Shown: positions 32,316 to 45,800 of the stretch, piece by piece
Numbering within the stretch: the stretch's first letter is position 1
Layout: each line of letters starts with the position of its first letter
Assembly (NCBI GenBank): GCA_030704615.1
Contig: CM060733.1
Coordinates: 33,356,001 to 33,420,000 of the forward strand
Source of the DNA: Takakia lepidozioides
Lineage: Eukaryota; Streptophyta; Takakiopsida; Takakiales; Takakiaceae
Direction of reading: 5' to 3'
Length of the DNA stretch: 64,000 bases
Notes under the pieces: model-generated
Told to the model about the DNA's origin: nothing
Seen by the model: only the letters and a program-made list of their open reading frames with translations
The model's database searches: none
Translations under genes and position numbers: made by a program

Positions 32316-32399
32316 TCCAATGACCAATTTTTATGCGCCACATGAGGTCTCTAACATCCTGAAATGCAAGGACTTGAAAGGAAGGCATCGCGTATGTAC

Positions 32400-35300
32400 C
32401 TGTACAGAAGGCACATTGCTGCTTTGTCCGCGTTCGGCTGGTCGGTGAACTCGTGGCTCCGGCGGGCATGGGGTATCTCCCGAAAGAATAGGTCGGTTTT
32501 GTACAGTAGAAAGTCGAGCGGCTTTTACTCACCCATCCCTTCGCTATCCGAGGTGGAAACTCCAAGATAGAAGAGTTGGATATCTCTAAGCACTCAGCCC
32601 GCTTAGTACAATCAGTCATGACCTGTAGCTAGTGAATCATGGTTGTGCTTCCCATTTGAATTCCTTCTTGCCTTCTTGTTATCAATTTACCTTATCTGAT
32701 ACCGAAGCATCAGATTGCTTCAGTATCTACTTAGTTCTAGTTAATCAGGCATTCATTTCACAGCTTCACTCATGTCTCTCTACACAGTGTGCTTGTATCA
32801 AATAAGTATCAGATTACAATTTATCAGGTACCAGGCCAATGTCAAGGTGACTTTTATCCGCCCTATAGTATCACTACAGCTCTGCATGTAATAAGCATCT
32901 ACTGTTCATCTTTTCTCCTTCTTTGTGCTCTCGTTCTTGCTCTCCGCCTGATCCCCTCTTCCCATGACCCAGAAGCGCTCCCCGTGAAGTGTCTTTCTTT
33001 CCGTTGCCGCTCTCCTTATCTGCCCGCAAGCTGTTCTAACCACCTAACTAATTAACCGTCATCCCTGAAGTAACACGTTCCTTCTACAGATGTCGTTCCC
33101 TCACAGTCGTTCCCTGTCAATGATAACTGTTCCCCATGTACTGTGACAGGCTGTGTCAAGCTGTGCCGAGCTGTGACTGGCCGTGTAAGGCTGTGTCGGG
33201 CTGTGCGAAGCTGTGGCGGGCTGTGACTGGCTGTGTCGGGCTATGTCGGGCTGTGCGAAGCTGTGACGGCTGTGACTGGCTGTGTCAGGCTGTGCGAAGC
33301 TGTGGCGGGCTGTGTAACCCCCCTAAAGCCTGCTGCTGCCACCCCTAAGGCTCCTGTTGGTATCAGTCTGCGCAAAAATTAAGGGTACCCCACAGAACTC
33401 GTAAAAGCGTCTAAGTCCCAAGCAGCCCTCTAACAAGCTGCTCTTGCGCATTCGTCGTCATCTGTGGAGATTCTCCATTAGATTGCTTTCCTGAAAAAAT
33501 ACAATGAATCCACCCCCCTACAAGAGTAGAACCGCCAAACGAAGCGTGGGGAAGTACCTGAAACCACCATGTCATGCGGTTCATCCACATGTCGAATGTG
33601 GGGTCAGACAGTTTGTCTGGTTTGGGGAAGCTCCACATGTCCCTTGTACTTTGGGAACCATTCCAGATTTGGAGCCACCGGGTCTGTCCAACCACCCAGC
33701 ATATTCGTAAGCGCCAAACACCACAAAAACAAGTTGTTGCCACCACAATTTGGTTAAGAATGTATCACCTTTTCTGTTGCATCCACACAGGATGTGGCTA
33801 GACGATGGAGCTTCTCCAATGTCATCGTGGGCTTCAGAGCGTGGGAGTAGTGCTTCCCCACCTCCACCAGAAAGTCGGCACCAAGGGCGGGATCAGCTAT
33901 GGCCACGTACTTTACCATCCGCAACTTGTACTTTATGCGGGCCCTGGCCTCCGCAGCTTTGAGATACGATTCGAGTGCTGGGAGGGTTAGATTCTTCTCC
34001 TCTGACTCCATGTAGAACCTCCGCGCATGTGCCAAATCCTGCTGAATTTTCGTCTGTCAAGAATGCACACATAAGATTAGAGATCCTGCTTAACACTTTT
34101 TCTTCTATTGGGGGAGGAGAGACAGATTAGCTCAACAAAACAGTCAGGAGCTTTACCCGAAATATATAGTCCACCATGGCGTCCATGCTCAGCCTATACC
34201 AGGTTCTGTCTGCCTTTGCCTCCGACTTGCGCAGGAGGTCGGCACTGAGCAAATTGGCAAACTCTTGCACCCCCTGCTTCCCGACATCCTTCACTCGGAA
34301 GAGCATATGGGACAAGTTGGCGGCAATGAAGGCATTCTCAGTCACCCTGCAATGCCACATTTCCATCAAGCAATACTGAAATGGGAATTTTGAACAAATA
34401 TGAGGATTCGCAATGAAATGACTTACAAATTTTGGGTCCAAAAGCAAGAGGCGTTGTAACTTACGAGTTGATGTCCGCCATTGTAGCTTTGAGAAGACTG
34501 CGATCTTTGGGCCCCGCAACCTTCAGCACAACACACTCCACGGCGAAATGCCAATCGAGGTCGTTGGGGTGGGCTTCGGCTATGTACTCCATCCATGCCA
34601 GGAGGCGATGATTGCTGTCCCACACGTAAAACATCTTTCCGGACAAGTGCTGGAAAAGAGGATCAGTAGCAATCGATCTCTCAAACTCCTCATTTCGCCT
34701 TTGCCAATGGGGACCCCATTTGTCCACCTCATCGGAAGTGTGGGCACGGGAAGCTCCGTGGTCGTTCTCAATGGAAACGTAAAACGCGGCAGACCCCATT
34801 CGATATCCATCCCGGAAAGAGAATTTCAGCTTGTCGATATCGCCTGGGAGGGCAGGTCTCACCACCTGCAATGACACCAAGCGGCAAAGGGGAATTCGAA
34901 GCTTGGCCGGGTACACCATGCCCCCCAGCACCCTGCCAATGTTGTTGTGGGTTGCCTCCAACATCTTGGCAGCGGCCAACTTCATATCCGCCTCCGACAT
35001 GACGTCTGCTGCAGAGGGGTTCTCCGGCAGCCCACCAGGACCGCCAAATCCAGCCTGTATGCTACGGGTTTGGGGCCTGGGGATGTCCGGGAGGATGTCA
35101 TCCTGATCAGAAAGCTCGGTGTCGTCCTCCTCAACATGGTCAACCACTGGCGAAACCACCTCAAGCACTCTCCCCGTCTCTACTGCCCTCTCCCCGGCTT
35201 GACCTCGAACTTGCACAATCCGTGCTCTTTGTGGTGTTCTTTCCTCTCCTGCACTCTCCACCGTATGGGTAATTGCGGGGGCTGCTCTTGTCCGCGATGG

Positions 35301-35579
35301 TGTAACCGGTGTGTTACTGCCTCTTTGTGGTGTCTTGGAGGGATCCACCGTCTCTATGCGTCCCTCACTTACATGGGCATCTGTCATTTCGGCACCCCTG
35401 GCCTCTTTAGTGGCCTTTTCTCTTTCCGACTGGCTAGCCTTCTGTCTCGCCTGTTCTTTTGCCCTCTCTTTTGCCCTCTCACGGGCTTTCTGTTTCTTAC
35501 TAGGGCTAGCAGCAGGGGAGCCCTCCATGACGACCACCTTTGATTGAGGAGAACTGACACCCTCGCGCGCACTGCTCAC
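32400..35579 (-). pseudogene. ParB-like domain gene, copy 1 (lacks the methyltransferase exons)
   Basis: Exons by GT-AG and homology to copy 2: 35579-34466, 34375-34157, 34053-33769, 33683-33558, a partial exon about 33490-33436, then after the solo LTR 32511-32400. The first exon encodes a charged, Lys/Arg/Glu-rich N-terminus (about 1-130), an acidic linker, then the ParB/Srx-like part: LRIPLCRLVSLQVVRP, and GKMFYVWDSNHRLLAWMEYI, resembling the DGxHRxxA signature. Later exons are helical (ENAFIAANLSHMLFRV). Another frame at 35881-35576 may add N-terminal sequence. The gene is broken by the solo LTR, and a 146-bp satellite replaces its 3' end, so no methyltransferase part is visible. Probably a dead paralog. 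Confidence 0.68.
32512..33435 (-). mobile_element. Solo LTR related to gypsy-1
   Basis: Alignable with the gypsy-1 LTR from GTCGAGCGGCTTTTACTC to CTCTAACA, including the GGCTGTG minisatellite at about 33146-33315, but clearly diverged. No internal region and no visible target duplication. It interrupts an exon of the copy 1 ParB-like gene. Confidence 0.85.
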
Positions 35580-36094
35580 TCCCCCTCCGCAACCCGTGAC
35601 GGCTCTCTCGCCGGGGATTGCATGTGCTTGACTTTCTTCTTCTTCTTTGCGTGGGCGGGCCCTACTGCATGTGCATCAACAACCTCCATTGCCGGATCTG
35701 CTGTCCTCACGTCCTCACGCCCTTCACCTGCCATGCCGCCTGCACCAACCTCCCCAATGCCTATTCTGTCGTACTCTCGCTGCAGGTCCTCCCGTCCACC
35801 AACAAAAGGTTTTAGTTTGCCCTCCCGCCCCAAGTTGGGCGATCCAAACATGCGATGAGTTGGAGCTGTCGATGATACCACTAGCGTGCCGGGCTCGTCG
35901 TCACTCTGTCATTCCCGAAAATCGTGAGAACCAACATCGGAATGAAAACCACCATCGCAACGAGCAGCGCAACCACCATCGCAACAATCGTGGAACAACA
36001 ATGAAAACAAAACAAAACCAAGTATGGAGTGCCATGGAACAACAATGAAAACAAATCCAACCAATGCCTAAGAATGACATGCACAAGCAGCCTT
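35580..36094. other. Upstream region of the copy 1 ParB-like gene
   Basis: Contains a minus-strand frame (35881-35576) that may be a shifted N-terminal extension, then CAAC/ATCG-rich low-complexity DNA. The 9-bp target site CTCGAGAGC at 36095-36103 ends it. Confidence 0.4.
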
Positions 36095-36103
36095 CTCGAG
36101 AGC

Positions 36104-36180
36104 GGGGGGTGCTATTCCGTGAGCCTGGAGGCGTGAGCCTGTGAGCCCAGGAAACCGTGAGCCCAGCACAGGCTCACGCC
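36104..36180 (+). repeat. Left terminal/subterminal repeats of Mutator-like copy 2
   Basis: Starts in a G-run, then TGCTATTCCGTGAGCC, followed by four more CGTGAGCC or GTGAGCCC copies and an inverted GGCTCACGCC. Confidence 0.7.
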
Positions 36181-36810
36181 ACGTCAGCATACATACAGGG
36201 CCTATTTCCACGGGTGTCACCTATTTCCGCGGGTTGATCAGCCATTTCCCGGGAATGCAGAGTGGATATGTTACATCCATTGTATCCATTGCATCCATGC
36301 AGACGTTATCAACATACCAAGCCCTCACAAGTTTATGTGGGTACGTCGTGAGGAGGTGCACACTCACATGATCTAAAGCGGAACCCTGCGAAATCTTTTC
36401 TTACTCACCACCCTTGCGAACATGCCAGGTATGTGCGGGAGCATCATGGATGCTCATTAGATTTGAGAATGCGTCACAGCTCTTTGATGAGGTGGACTTC
36501 ACCGTGATGGATTCACCAACCATTCTTCTAGCAGGAATGGTTTGGAGACCAACGACCAAATGATGCGAGAATGTTGTACACGAACCAAAGTCATTTGTTT
36601 GTTTTTGCAATGCACTCAAGTCTGTGAGGTCCAGAAAACACTAAATAGATTGAAGGAACAATCCGGGCAGTCCATGCAACCCCCATCTCCAACAATAGTT
36701 TGTTCCCATTAATGTGCATTCCACGCACACATTGCAAACTGGACAACAAGGACACACAACCATCCCATTTCAAATTTGGCCCCGAATAAAACCAAAAGAA
36801 AACTTCATAT

Positions 36811-39800
36811 CAAGTGTCACAGTCATCAGAATCAGTCTCGACCTCCTGTGCTATGTCATCCACAAAGATTCTGGCCCCAACACCACGTCTTCTACCACGG
36901 CTGTCGATGGGTGGACTCCGAGTGCCATGAACGTAGACAGGTAGCACGCAAGACCGAGGAGGACTGGAAAGAAGTCCAAATAGGTGTGATAGCCCTGGAG
37001 GGCAAGTGGAAGCACGCGGACTCCTACACATGTCGACAAAAACCCATTCAGAACACAATATGCAATACACAAGTCCAACGAAGAGGATGTCTGCCATGTG
37101 AACTTTGCCTCAAGAAGAGTGATTCTCGATATTGAAACAACAATGCAAGCATCCACAGGTTGAACTTACTCACAGGCAAAGTCGGAGTCCAGCTCCTTGT
37201 CGGAAGTCTCCTCTGTATCAATATCAGCGGGACGAGGCTTCGGAAGGACTTGAGAAGTGTGTCCACCCAAACCCATCAGGAGGTTCTTGTAAATCTCAGC
37301 ATCCCCTTCAATCCCAAAGAGATGTCGGGCACTGGCCTTGCAAGCGTGGTACGAAGCACCTGCAGTGGAATAGAATGAAGGAAGCAGACATTGAAGACAC
37401 ATATGGAACGGTGGGAAGTACTGAAAGTGCAAGCTCAATCAAACCTCATGAAATCCGAATGTTGAAGAGACGAACCTGTGCCCATTGACAAATCCAGAAC
37501 TCTGGCGTCTGTATAGGTGCAGCACTCCACAATTGTTTGAATGAAAGCCGGGCTCCTCTCCCTCGCCCCTCTCCAAGGAACCCCATTCCCCCTTCGCAAG
37601 CAGACGTTGTTGTCGACGTAGTTGTGGTGCATGTCATCCGTGGGAGGATCTATCCTGTCGTCTATGAACTTGCCCCCATGAGTGATGGCGAACTCCGAAA
37701 TGCCGGCCGGAGTCGTTGGTGGATGCACTCGGACGAGACAAACAGCTTCAAACAAACGAGTCTGCGAACAACACATCCAGAAGGAACTAAGAAGCTTAAA
37801 AAATCAGGCCCCTACATATGAGTTCGAGCGACCTACACAACTCCATCAGAGAACCACCAAGAAGAGGAAGAAGAAGGAAAATTTACCATCTCTCCCGGAT
37901 GATCCCCCTTCGTAAGGTACATGCTGTTCACACAATTCCATGTCTTCAGGACTCTCATGCCCGAGGCTTTCAAATAGCTGGCAAGTGCACGGCGACAGCG
38001 AACGTCGGCGGACTGTATGAGCACCAAAACACCTGCATCGGATAGGAAAAAATTGCAAAAGGAGAAAACCCACCGCCAGTAGCGCTCATCAAAAGCATTC
38101 CAACCCGGACAAGCACCCGATGGAGGGACATCCGGGACTGCCAACCCATCAGGGATGTCCAAGATTATGAGTTCGGCTGCATATTGCTTCTCCTTCCCGT
38201 TCACCCAGGATTTGGTCATTTTAGCCTGCAAACAAAATTACAATGGAATACTCAAGAGGATTGAAACGATCCATGCCCACTGCAGAGAAGAAGCAAAAGA
38301 GAACACGCACCGTGCCGAGGAACTCTACAATCCTCTCCCACACTGGTGATGGCTCGCCCTTGTAATCAGATTTCTTGGACTCCATCATGGCAAGGAATCC
38401 GACGTTGGCCATCTCCAACCTGGTAGGGCGAATGACCCTCGTCGGATGTTCCACTGCATGGTACGGGTCCTTGGGATCAACCACCCCCTTGTTCTTTCTC
38501 ACGGATCCCCTACCATGCGGTGGAGTCTGCTGGACATGCACCACTGGGCCAGTATCTGCAACACTTCCCTGCCCTTGTGCCACCTTCCCTCTACCCCTTC
38601 CTTTCCCCACAACACCAGCAACATCTTTTCCCTTTGCCTTTCTACCTCTACCTGGGGTATCCTGAGCGGGAGGCTCCTTCTCTGCAAGAGTCCTCAAATT
38701 TCGTTCATGAATGTCGAGGTCGGCTGATGCGGCAGTGGCTGCAATTCGCTCATTCTCTCTCCTCAAAGACACCTCCGGAGCTGGGGTCTCAGAAGGAGGG
38801 CAATCCAAATACCAACCACAAGAAGAAAGATGGTATGGGCCCCAGTCATGCAAGATCCCAGTAGTAAACATGGTCTGATTGCCAGCAGGGACAAGCCAGA
38901 GGTCCATGAAATCTGGATGTTTGTCCAAGCAATTCTCTTCCATGAGAACAAACTTTATGTACTTGCAGGAACAGAGACAGCCTCATTATGCAATGCAATT
39001 ATTGTCTCTCAGCTTTTCCATCACACCAGGAAGACCCCCTTAAACTGTATGCGTCACAGTACATTGCAACCACAACACACTAAGTAGCCTGAACGGCCCA
39101 GGGTGTGCACCTGTAAAGGCATCGTTTCCAGGCTTCCTCTCCTTTTTCTTGCTGGTCAAGGTCATGTGTTCGACTGATGCCACCCTCCTTGCTGAACTCT
39201 CTAAAGAAACAAGAGTGCCACACTTTGGCTCTCCATTTCCTCATGTATGCTTCGAAGGAGACCTTTGGTGCTGTCATAGTGATGCCATAGTCAGCCAGCT
39301 GAGTATGCAGAACCGACCGTGCCCTTTCTTCCAACTGCAAAACAATTCAAATGCAAGAATGAACCCAAAAAAAATCACAGCGAATGTGAGAGGCAATGCA
39401 AAGAGAAGGACAGGAAAAGAGAAAAGAAAGTGACATAGGAAAGGACATCACACCTGGCTCCAGTAAGTGGCCTTGTGAAGCCATGTGTCCAGCACATTGT
39501 CATTGACAGGAATGACACGCTGGGTCTTCTTCTCTTTCTCCGGCCTGGGGAACATGTGGGTATCCCTAACTGTGGGATCGGAGTTCCATATCTGTAGCCA
39601 CTTCACCTTCTGTTCTGAAGACACAACGGCGGTAGACAACCTGTGTAACTTCTCCTAGGCCATCTCTGGCTTGCCTGGCTTGTTATAATGGTTTTTTTTT
39701 TATCTCCAGGAGAAACTGCGATCCGAATGATGGGTCGGCAATTCTCAACTGCTTCACAAAAGCACTCATTATAGTCTTTCTTGTAGCGGTCATCTCTTTT

Positions 39801-42800
39801 TGGATGTGACTCTCAACCCCCTTTGCTGTCCTTCTCTCCTCAGGGGTTGACCTGTAGTATTCCAGTTTGCCACGCTCCCTTGCATCTGCAATGTCTTGCT
39901 GCAAGGGAATGCACGAGAGTTGCATTAACCCAAGGGCAAGGGAAACAAACAGAAACAAACATGTGGAAGCAGGAATATGGAAAGGGCAGATGAAGGAAGA
40001 TGTATCTCACCGTGTACATGTACTCCATGACAGCCTCACGTGTCAACGAGTACCACGTTTCCGATGTCTTGGAGCTTTCGCACTTCTTGTACGTCTCTGC
40101 TGAAAGGATGGTCTTGAAGTTGGTCAAGGGCATCTACCCGATCATTTGTATCCTATACAGTGTGTGAACCAGACTCGTTTTGACATGCGATGTCTCCGTT
40201 CCTCTGCAGAATGATATCTGAAAGTCAGAATGAAATTCAAGGACTTTAATCAAAGAACCACGGAACTACAAGTGGAACATGTAGAATGAGAAACCAACCT
40301 GTTCACATCATTCATTGCCGTCAGAAGACCCATCATGTTCCCCTCACAATCCAGCACCATCGATCGAACAGAGTAATGCCACTCTTCTTCTTGTGAGTGC
40401 AGCCTCCCAATAACAGCCATCCATGCAAGCAACCGGTGGTTCCCATCCCAAATGTGAAACATCTTCCCCGAGAATGCCTGGGTGGAAGGTTTCCTGGAGA
40501 GAAGAAGTTCAAAGGATTCGTTCACCTGTCTCCAAATAGAATCCCAGGAGTCCACGATTGACTCATCCACAAGGAGCTCATTGCCTGTGGAATCCTTTGT
40601 ACAAACTTAAAACACTTCGGATCAATCCAAATACCCATGAACAAACTCGGCCTCTAGCTTGAGAATGTCCTTGATGAGGGGTGGTCGAACGACGGGCATG
40701 GAAACCATCCTACACAGGGGAATCTTCAACCTCCCACCCGGGGCAAGCATACTTTGCACCACAAGCTCAGAGTTTACCTTCTGACCCCCCAGCATCTCAG
40801 CGGCTTTGCTTTCATAGAACTCATCGTCAACATCAACAATGATCTCCTTCCCCAGCCCCGAAGGGATCTCCTCCGCCACATTTTGCATCTTCTCCTGCAG
40901 GGTTGTCCATTCAAATTGATATAAGAGTGAGGCATGAGACGATGGTGTTTGAGCATGGCAGACAGGCCATGTGTGGAAGAAAAGGTGAGCTCAAACAGTG
41001 TGCGTTGACGCACACTGTTTGAGCTGCAAGGTAAGTGTTCCTTGAACCTCAAAGACATGCCACGTAAGTGTTCATTGAACCTCAATAGAAAGCCCTTAGT
41101 GGCCGATTTTCAGATGAAAAAAAAATAAAAAATGAGCTCAAACAATGTGCGTTGACGCACACTGTTTGAGCTGCAAGGTAAGTGTTCAGTGAACCTCAGA
41201 GAAATGCCATGTAAGTGTTCATTGAACCTCAAAGAGAAGCCCTTAGTGGCCGATTTTCAGATGACAAAGGCAATGACAAGGTGAGCTCAAATAGTGTGCG
41301 TTGACGCACACTGTTTGAGCTGCCAGGTACGTGTTCATTGAACCTCAGATACATGCCCTGTATTGCCAAATTTCACAAGGAAAAAACAGTGACAAGGTGT
41401 GCTCAAACAGTGTGCGCCAATGCACACTGATTAAGCTGCCAGGTAAGTGATGATTGATCCTCAAATACAAACCCTATGTGGCCGATTTTCAGATGACAAA
41501 TGCAATGACAAGGTGAGCTCAAACAGTGTGTGTTGACGCACACTTTTTGAGCTGCCAGGTAAGTGTTCATTGAACCTCAGGGACATGCCCTGTATTGCCA
41601 AAATTTCAAAGGGAAAAAACAGTGACAAGGTGTGCTCAAGCCGTGTGTGTTGACGCACACTGTTTGAGCTGCCAGGTAAGTGTTCATTGAACCTTAGAGA
41701 CATGCCCTGTATTGCCGAATTTCACAGGGAAAAAACAGTGACAAGGTGTGCTCAAACAGTGTGGCACGCACACTATTTGAGCTGCCAGGTAAGTGATGAT
41801 TGATCCTCAAATACAAACCCTATGTGGCCGATTTTCAGATGACAAAGGCAATGACAAGGTGAGCTCAAACAGTGTGCGTTGATGCACACTGGTTGAGCTG
41901 CCAGGTAAGTGTTCATTGAACCTCAGAGACATGCCCTGTATTGCCGAATTTCACACGGGAAAAACAGTGACAAGATGTGCTCAAACAGTGTGCGCCAACG
42001 CACACTGTTTGAGCTTCCAGGTAAGTGAAGATTGATCCTCAAAAACAAACCCTGTGTTGCCAATTTTCAGATGACAAAGGCAATGACAAGTTGAGCTCAA
42101 ACAGTGTGCGTTGACGCACACTTTTTGAGCTGCCAGGTAAGTGTTCATTGAACCTCAGAGACATGCCCTATATTGCCGAATTTCACAGAGAAAAAACAGT
42201 GACAAGGTGAGCTCAAGCCGTGTGCCTTGACGCACACCGTTTGAGCTGCCAGGTAAGTGTTCATTGAACCTCAGAGAGATGCCCTGTATTGCCGAATTTC
42301 ACAGGGAAAAAACAGTGACAAGGTGTGCTCAAGCCGTGTGTGTTGACGCACACAGTTTGAGCTACCAGGTAAGTGTTCATTGAACCTCATAGACATGCCC
42401 TGTATTGCCGAATTTCACAGGGAAAAAACAGTGACAAGGTGTGCTCAAACAGTGTGCGCCAACACACACTGTTTGAGCTGCCAGGTAAGTGATGATTGAT
42501 CCTCAAATACAAACCCTATGTGGCCGATTTTCAGATGACAAAGGCAATAACAAGGTGAGCTCAAACAGTGTGCATTGATGCACACTAATTGAGCTGCCAG
42601 GTAAGTGTTCATTGAACCTCAGAGACATGCCTTGTATTGCCGAATGTCACACGGGAAAAACAGTGACAAGGTGTGCTCAAACAGTGTGCGCCAACGCACA
42701 CTGTTTGAGCTGCCAGATAAGTGAAAATTGATCCTCAAACACAAACCCTGTGTGGCCGATTTTCAGATGACAAAGGCAATGACAAGTTGAGCTCAAACAG

Positions 42801-45800
42801 TGTGCGTTGACGCACACTTTCTAAGCTGCTAGATAAGTGTTCATTGAACCTCAGAGACATGCCCTGTATTGCCGAATTTCACAGGGAAAAAACAGTGACA
42901 AGGTGAGCTCAAGCCGTGTGCGTTGACGCACAGTATTTGAGCTGCCAGGTAAGTGTTCATTGAACCTCAGAGACATGCCCTGTATTGCCGAATTTCACAG
43001 GGAAAAAACAGTGACAAGGTGTGCTCAAGCCGTGTGTGTTGACGCACACAGTTTGAGCTACCAGGTAAGTGTTCATTGAACCTCATAGACATGCCCTGTA
43101 TTGCCGAATTTCACAGGGAAAAAACAGTGACAAGGTGTGCTCAAACAGTGTGCGCCAACACACACTGTTTGAGCTGCCAGGTAAATGATGATTGATCCTC
43201 AAATACAAACCCTATGTGGCCGATTTTCAGATGACAAAGGCAATGACAAGGTGAGCTCAAACAGTGTGCGTTGATGCACACTGTTTGAGCTGCCATGTAA
43301 GTGTTCATTGAACCTCAAAGACATGCCCTGTATTGCCGAATTTCACACGGGAAAAACAGTGACAAGATGTGCTCAAACAGTGTGCGCCAACGCACACTGT
43401 TTGAGCTGCCAGGTAAGTGATGATTGATCCTCAAATAAAAACCCTATGTGGCCGATTTTCAGTTGACAAAGGCAATGACAAGGTGAGCTCAAACAGTGTG
43501 CGTTGACGCACACTGTTTGAGCTCCCAGGTAAGTGTTCATTGAACCTTAGAGACTTGCCCTGTATTGCCAAATTTCACACGGGAAAAATAGTAACAAGGT
43601 GTGCTCAAACAGTGTGCGCCAATGCACAATGTTTGAGCTGCCAGGTAAGTGATGATTGATCCTCAAAAACAAACCCTATGTGGCCGATTTCCAGATGACA
43701 AAGGCAATGACAAGGTGATCTCAAACAGTGTCCGTTGACGCACACTGTTTGAGCTGCCAAGTAAGTGTTCATTGAACCTTACGGACATGCCCTGTATTGC
43801 CGAATTTCATAGGTAAAAAATAGTGACAAGGTGTGCTCAAAAAGTGTGCGCCAACGCACACTGTTTGAGCTGCCAGGTAAGTGATGATTGATCCTCAAAT
43901 ACAAACCCTATGTGGCCGAGTTTTAAATGACAAAGGCAATGACAAGGTGAGCTCAAACAGCGTACGTTGACGCACACCGTTTGAGCTGCTAGGTAAGTGT
44001 TCATTGAACCTCAGAGACATGCCCTCTATTGCCGAATTTCACAGGGAAAAAACAGTGACAAGGTGAGCTCAAACAGTGTGCGTTGACGCACACTGTTTGA
44101 GCTGCCAGGTAAGTGTTCATTGAACCTAAGAGACATGCCCTGTATTGCTGAATTTCATAGGGAAGAAACAGTTACAAGGTGTGCTTAAACAGTGTGCGCC
44201 AACGCACACTGTTTGAGCTGCTAGGTAAGTGATGATTGATCCTCAAATACAAACCCTCTATGGCCGATTTTCAGATGACAAAGGCAATGACAAGGTGAGC
44301 TCAAATAGTGTGCGTTGACGCACACTTTTTGAGCTGCCAGGTAAATGTTCATTGAACCTCTGAGACATGCCATGTATTGCCAAATTTCACAGGGAAAAAA
44401 CTAGTGACAACGTGAGCTCAAGCCGTGTGCGTTGACGCACACTGTTTGAGCTGCCAGATAAGTGTTCATCGATCCTCAGAGACATGCCCTATGTGGCCGA
44501 TGTTCTAATGAAAAAGGCAATGATAACGGTAGCTCAAACAGTGCGCCAACGCACACTGTTTGAGCTGCCAGGTAAGTGATGATTGATCCTCAAAAACAAA
44601 CCCTATGTGGCCGATTTTCAGATGACAAAGGCAATGACAAGGTGAGCTCAAACAGTGTGCGTTGAGGCACACTGTTTGAGCTCCCAAGTAAGTGTTCATT
44701 GAACCTCAGAGACATGCCCTGTATTGCTGAATTTCACAGGGAAAAAACAGTGACAAGGTGTGCTCAAATAGTGTGCGCCAACGCACACTGTTTGAGCTGC
44801 CAGGTAAGTGATGATTGATCCTAAAAAACAAACCCTATGTGGCCGATTTTCAGATGACAAAGGCAATGACAAGGTGAGCTCAAACAGTGTGCGTTGACGC
44901 ACACTGTTTGAGCTCCCAGGTAACTGTTCATTGAACCTCATAGACATGGCCTGTATTGCCGAATTTCACAGGGAAAAAACAGTGATAAGGTGTGCTCAAA
45001 TAGTGTGCGCCAACGCACACTGCTTGAGCTGCGAGGTAAGTGATGATTGATCCTCAAATACAAACCCGATGTGGCCGATTTTCAGATGACAAAGGCAATG
45101 ACAAGGTGAGCTCAAACAGTGTGCTTTGACGCACACTGTTTGAGCTCCCAGGTAAGTGTTCATTGAACCTTACGGACATGCCCTGTATTGCCGAATTTCA
45201 TAGGTAAAAAACAGTGACAAGGTGTGCTCAAAAAGTGTGCGCCAACGCACACTGTTTGAGCTGCCAGGTAAGTGATGATTGATCCTCAAATACAAACCCT
45301 ATGTGGCCGAGTTTTAAATGACAAAGGCAATGACAAGGTGAGCTCAAACAGCGTACGTTGACGCACACCGTTTGAGCTGCTAGGTAAGTGTTCATTGAAC
45401 CTCAGAGACATGCCCTCTATTGCCGAATTTCACAGGGAAAAAACAGTGACAAGGTGAGCTCAAACAGTGTGCGTTGACGCACACTGTTTGAGCTGCCAGG
45501 TAAGTGTTCATTGAACCTAAGAGACATGCCCTGTATTGCTGAATTTCATAGGGAAGAAACAGTTACAAGGTGTGCTTAAACAGTGTGCGCCAACGCACAC
45601 TGTTTGAGCTGCTAGGTAAGTGATGATTGATCCTCAAATACAAACCCTCTATGGCCGATTTTCAGATGACAAAGGCAATGACAAGGTGAGCTCAAATAGT
45701 GTGCGTTGACGCACACTTTTTGAGCTGCCAGGTAAATGTTCATTGAACCTCTGAGACATGCCATGTATTGCCAAATTTCACAGGGAAAAAACTAGTGACA

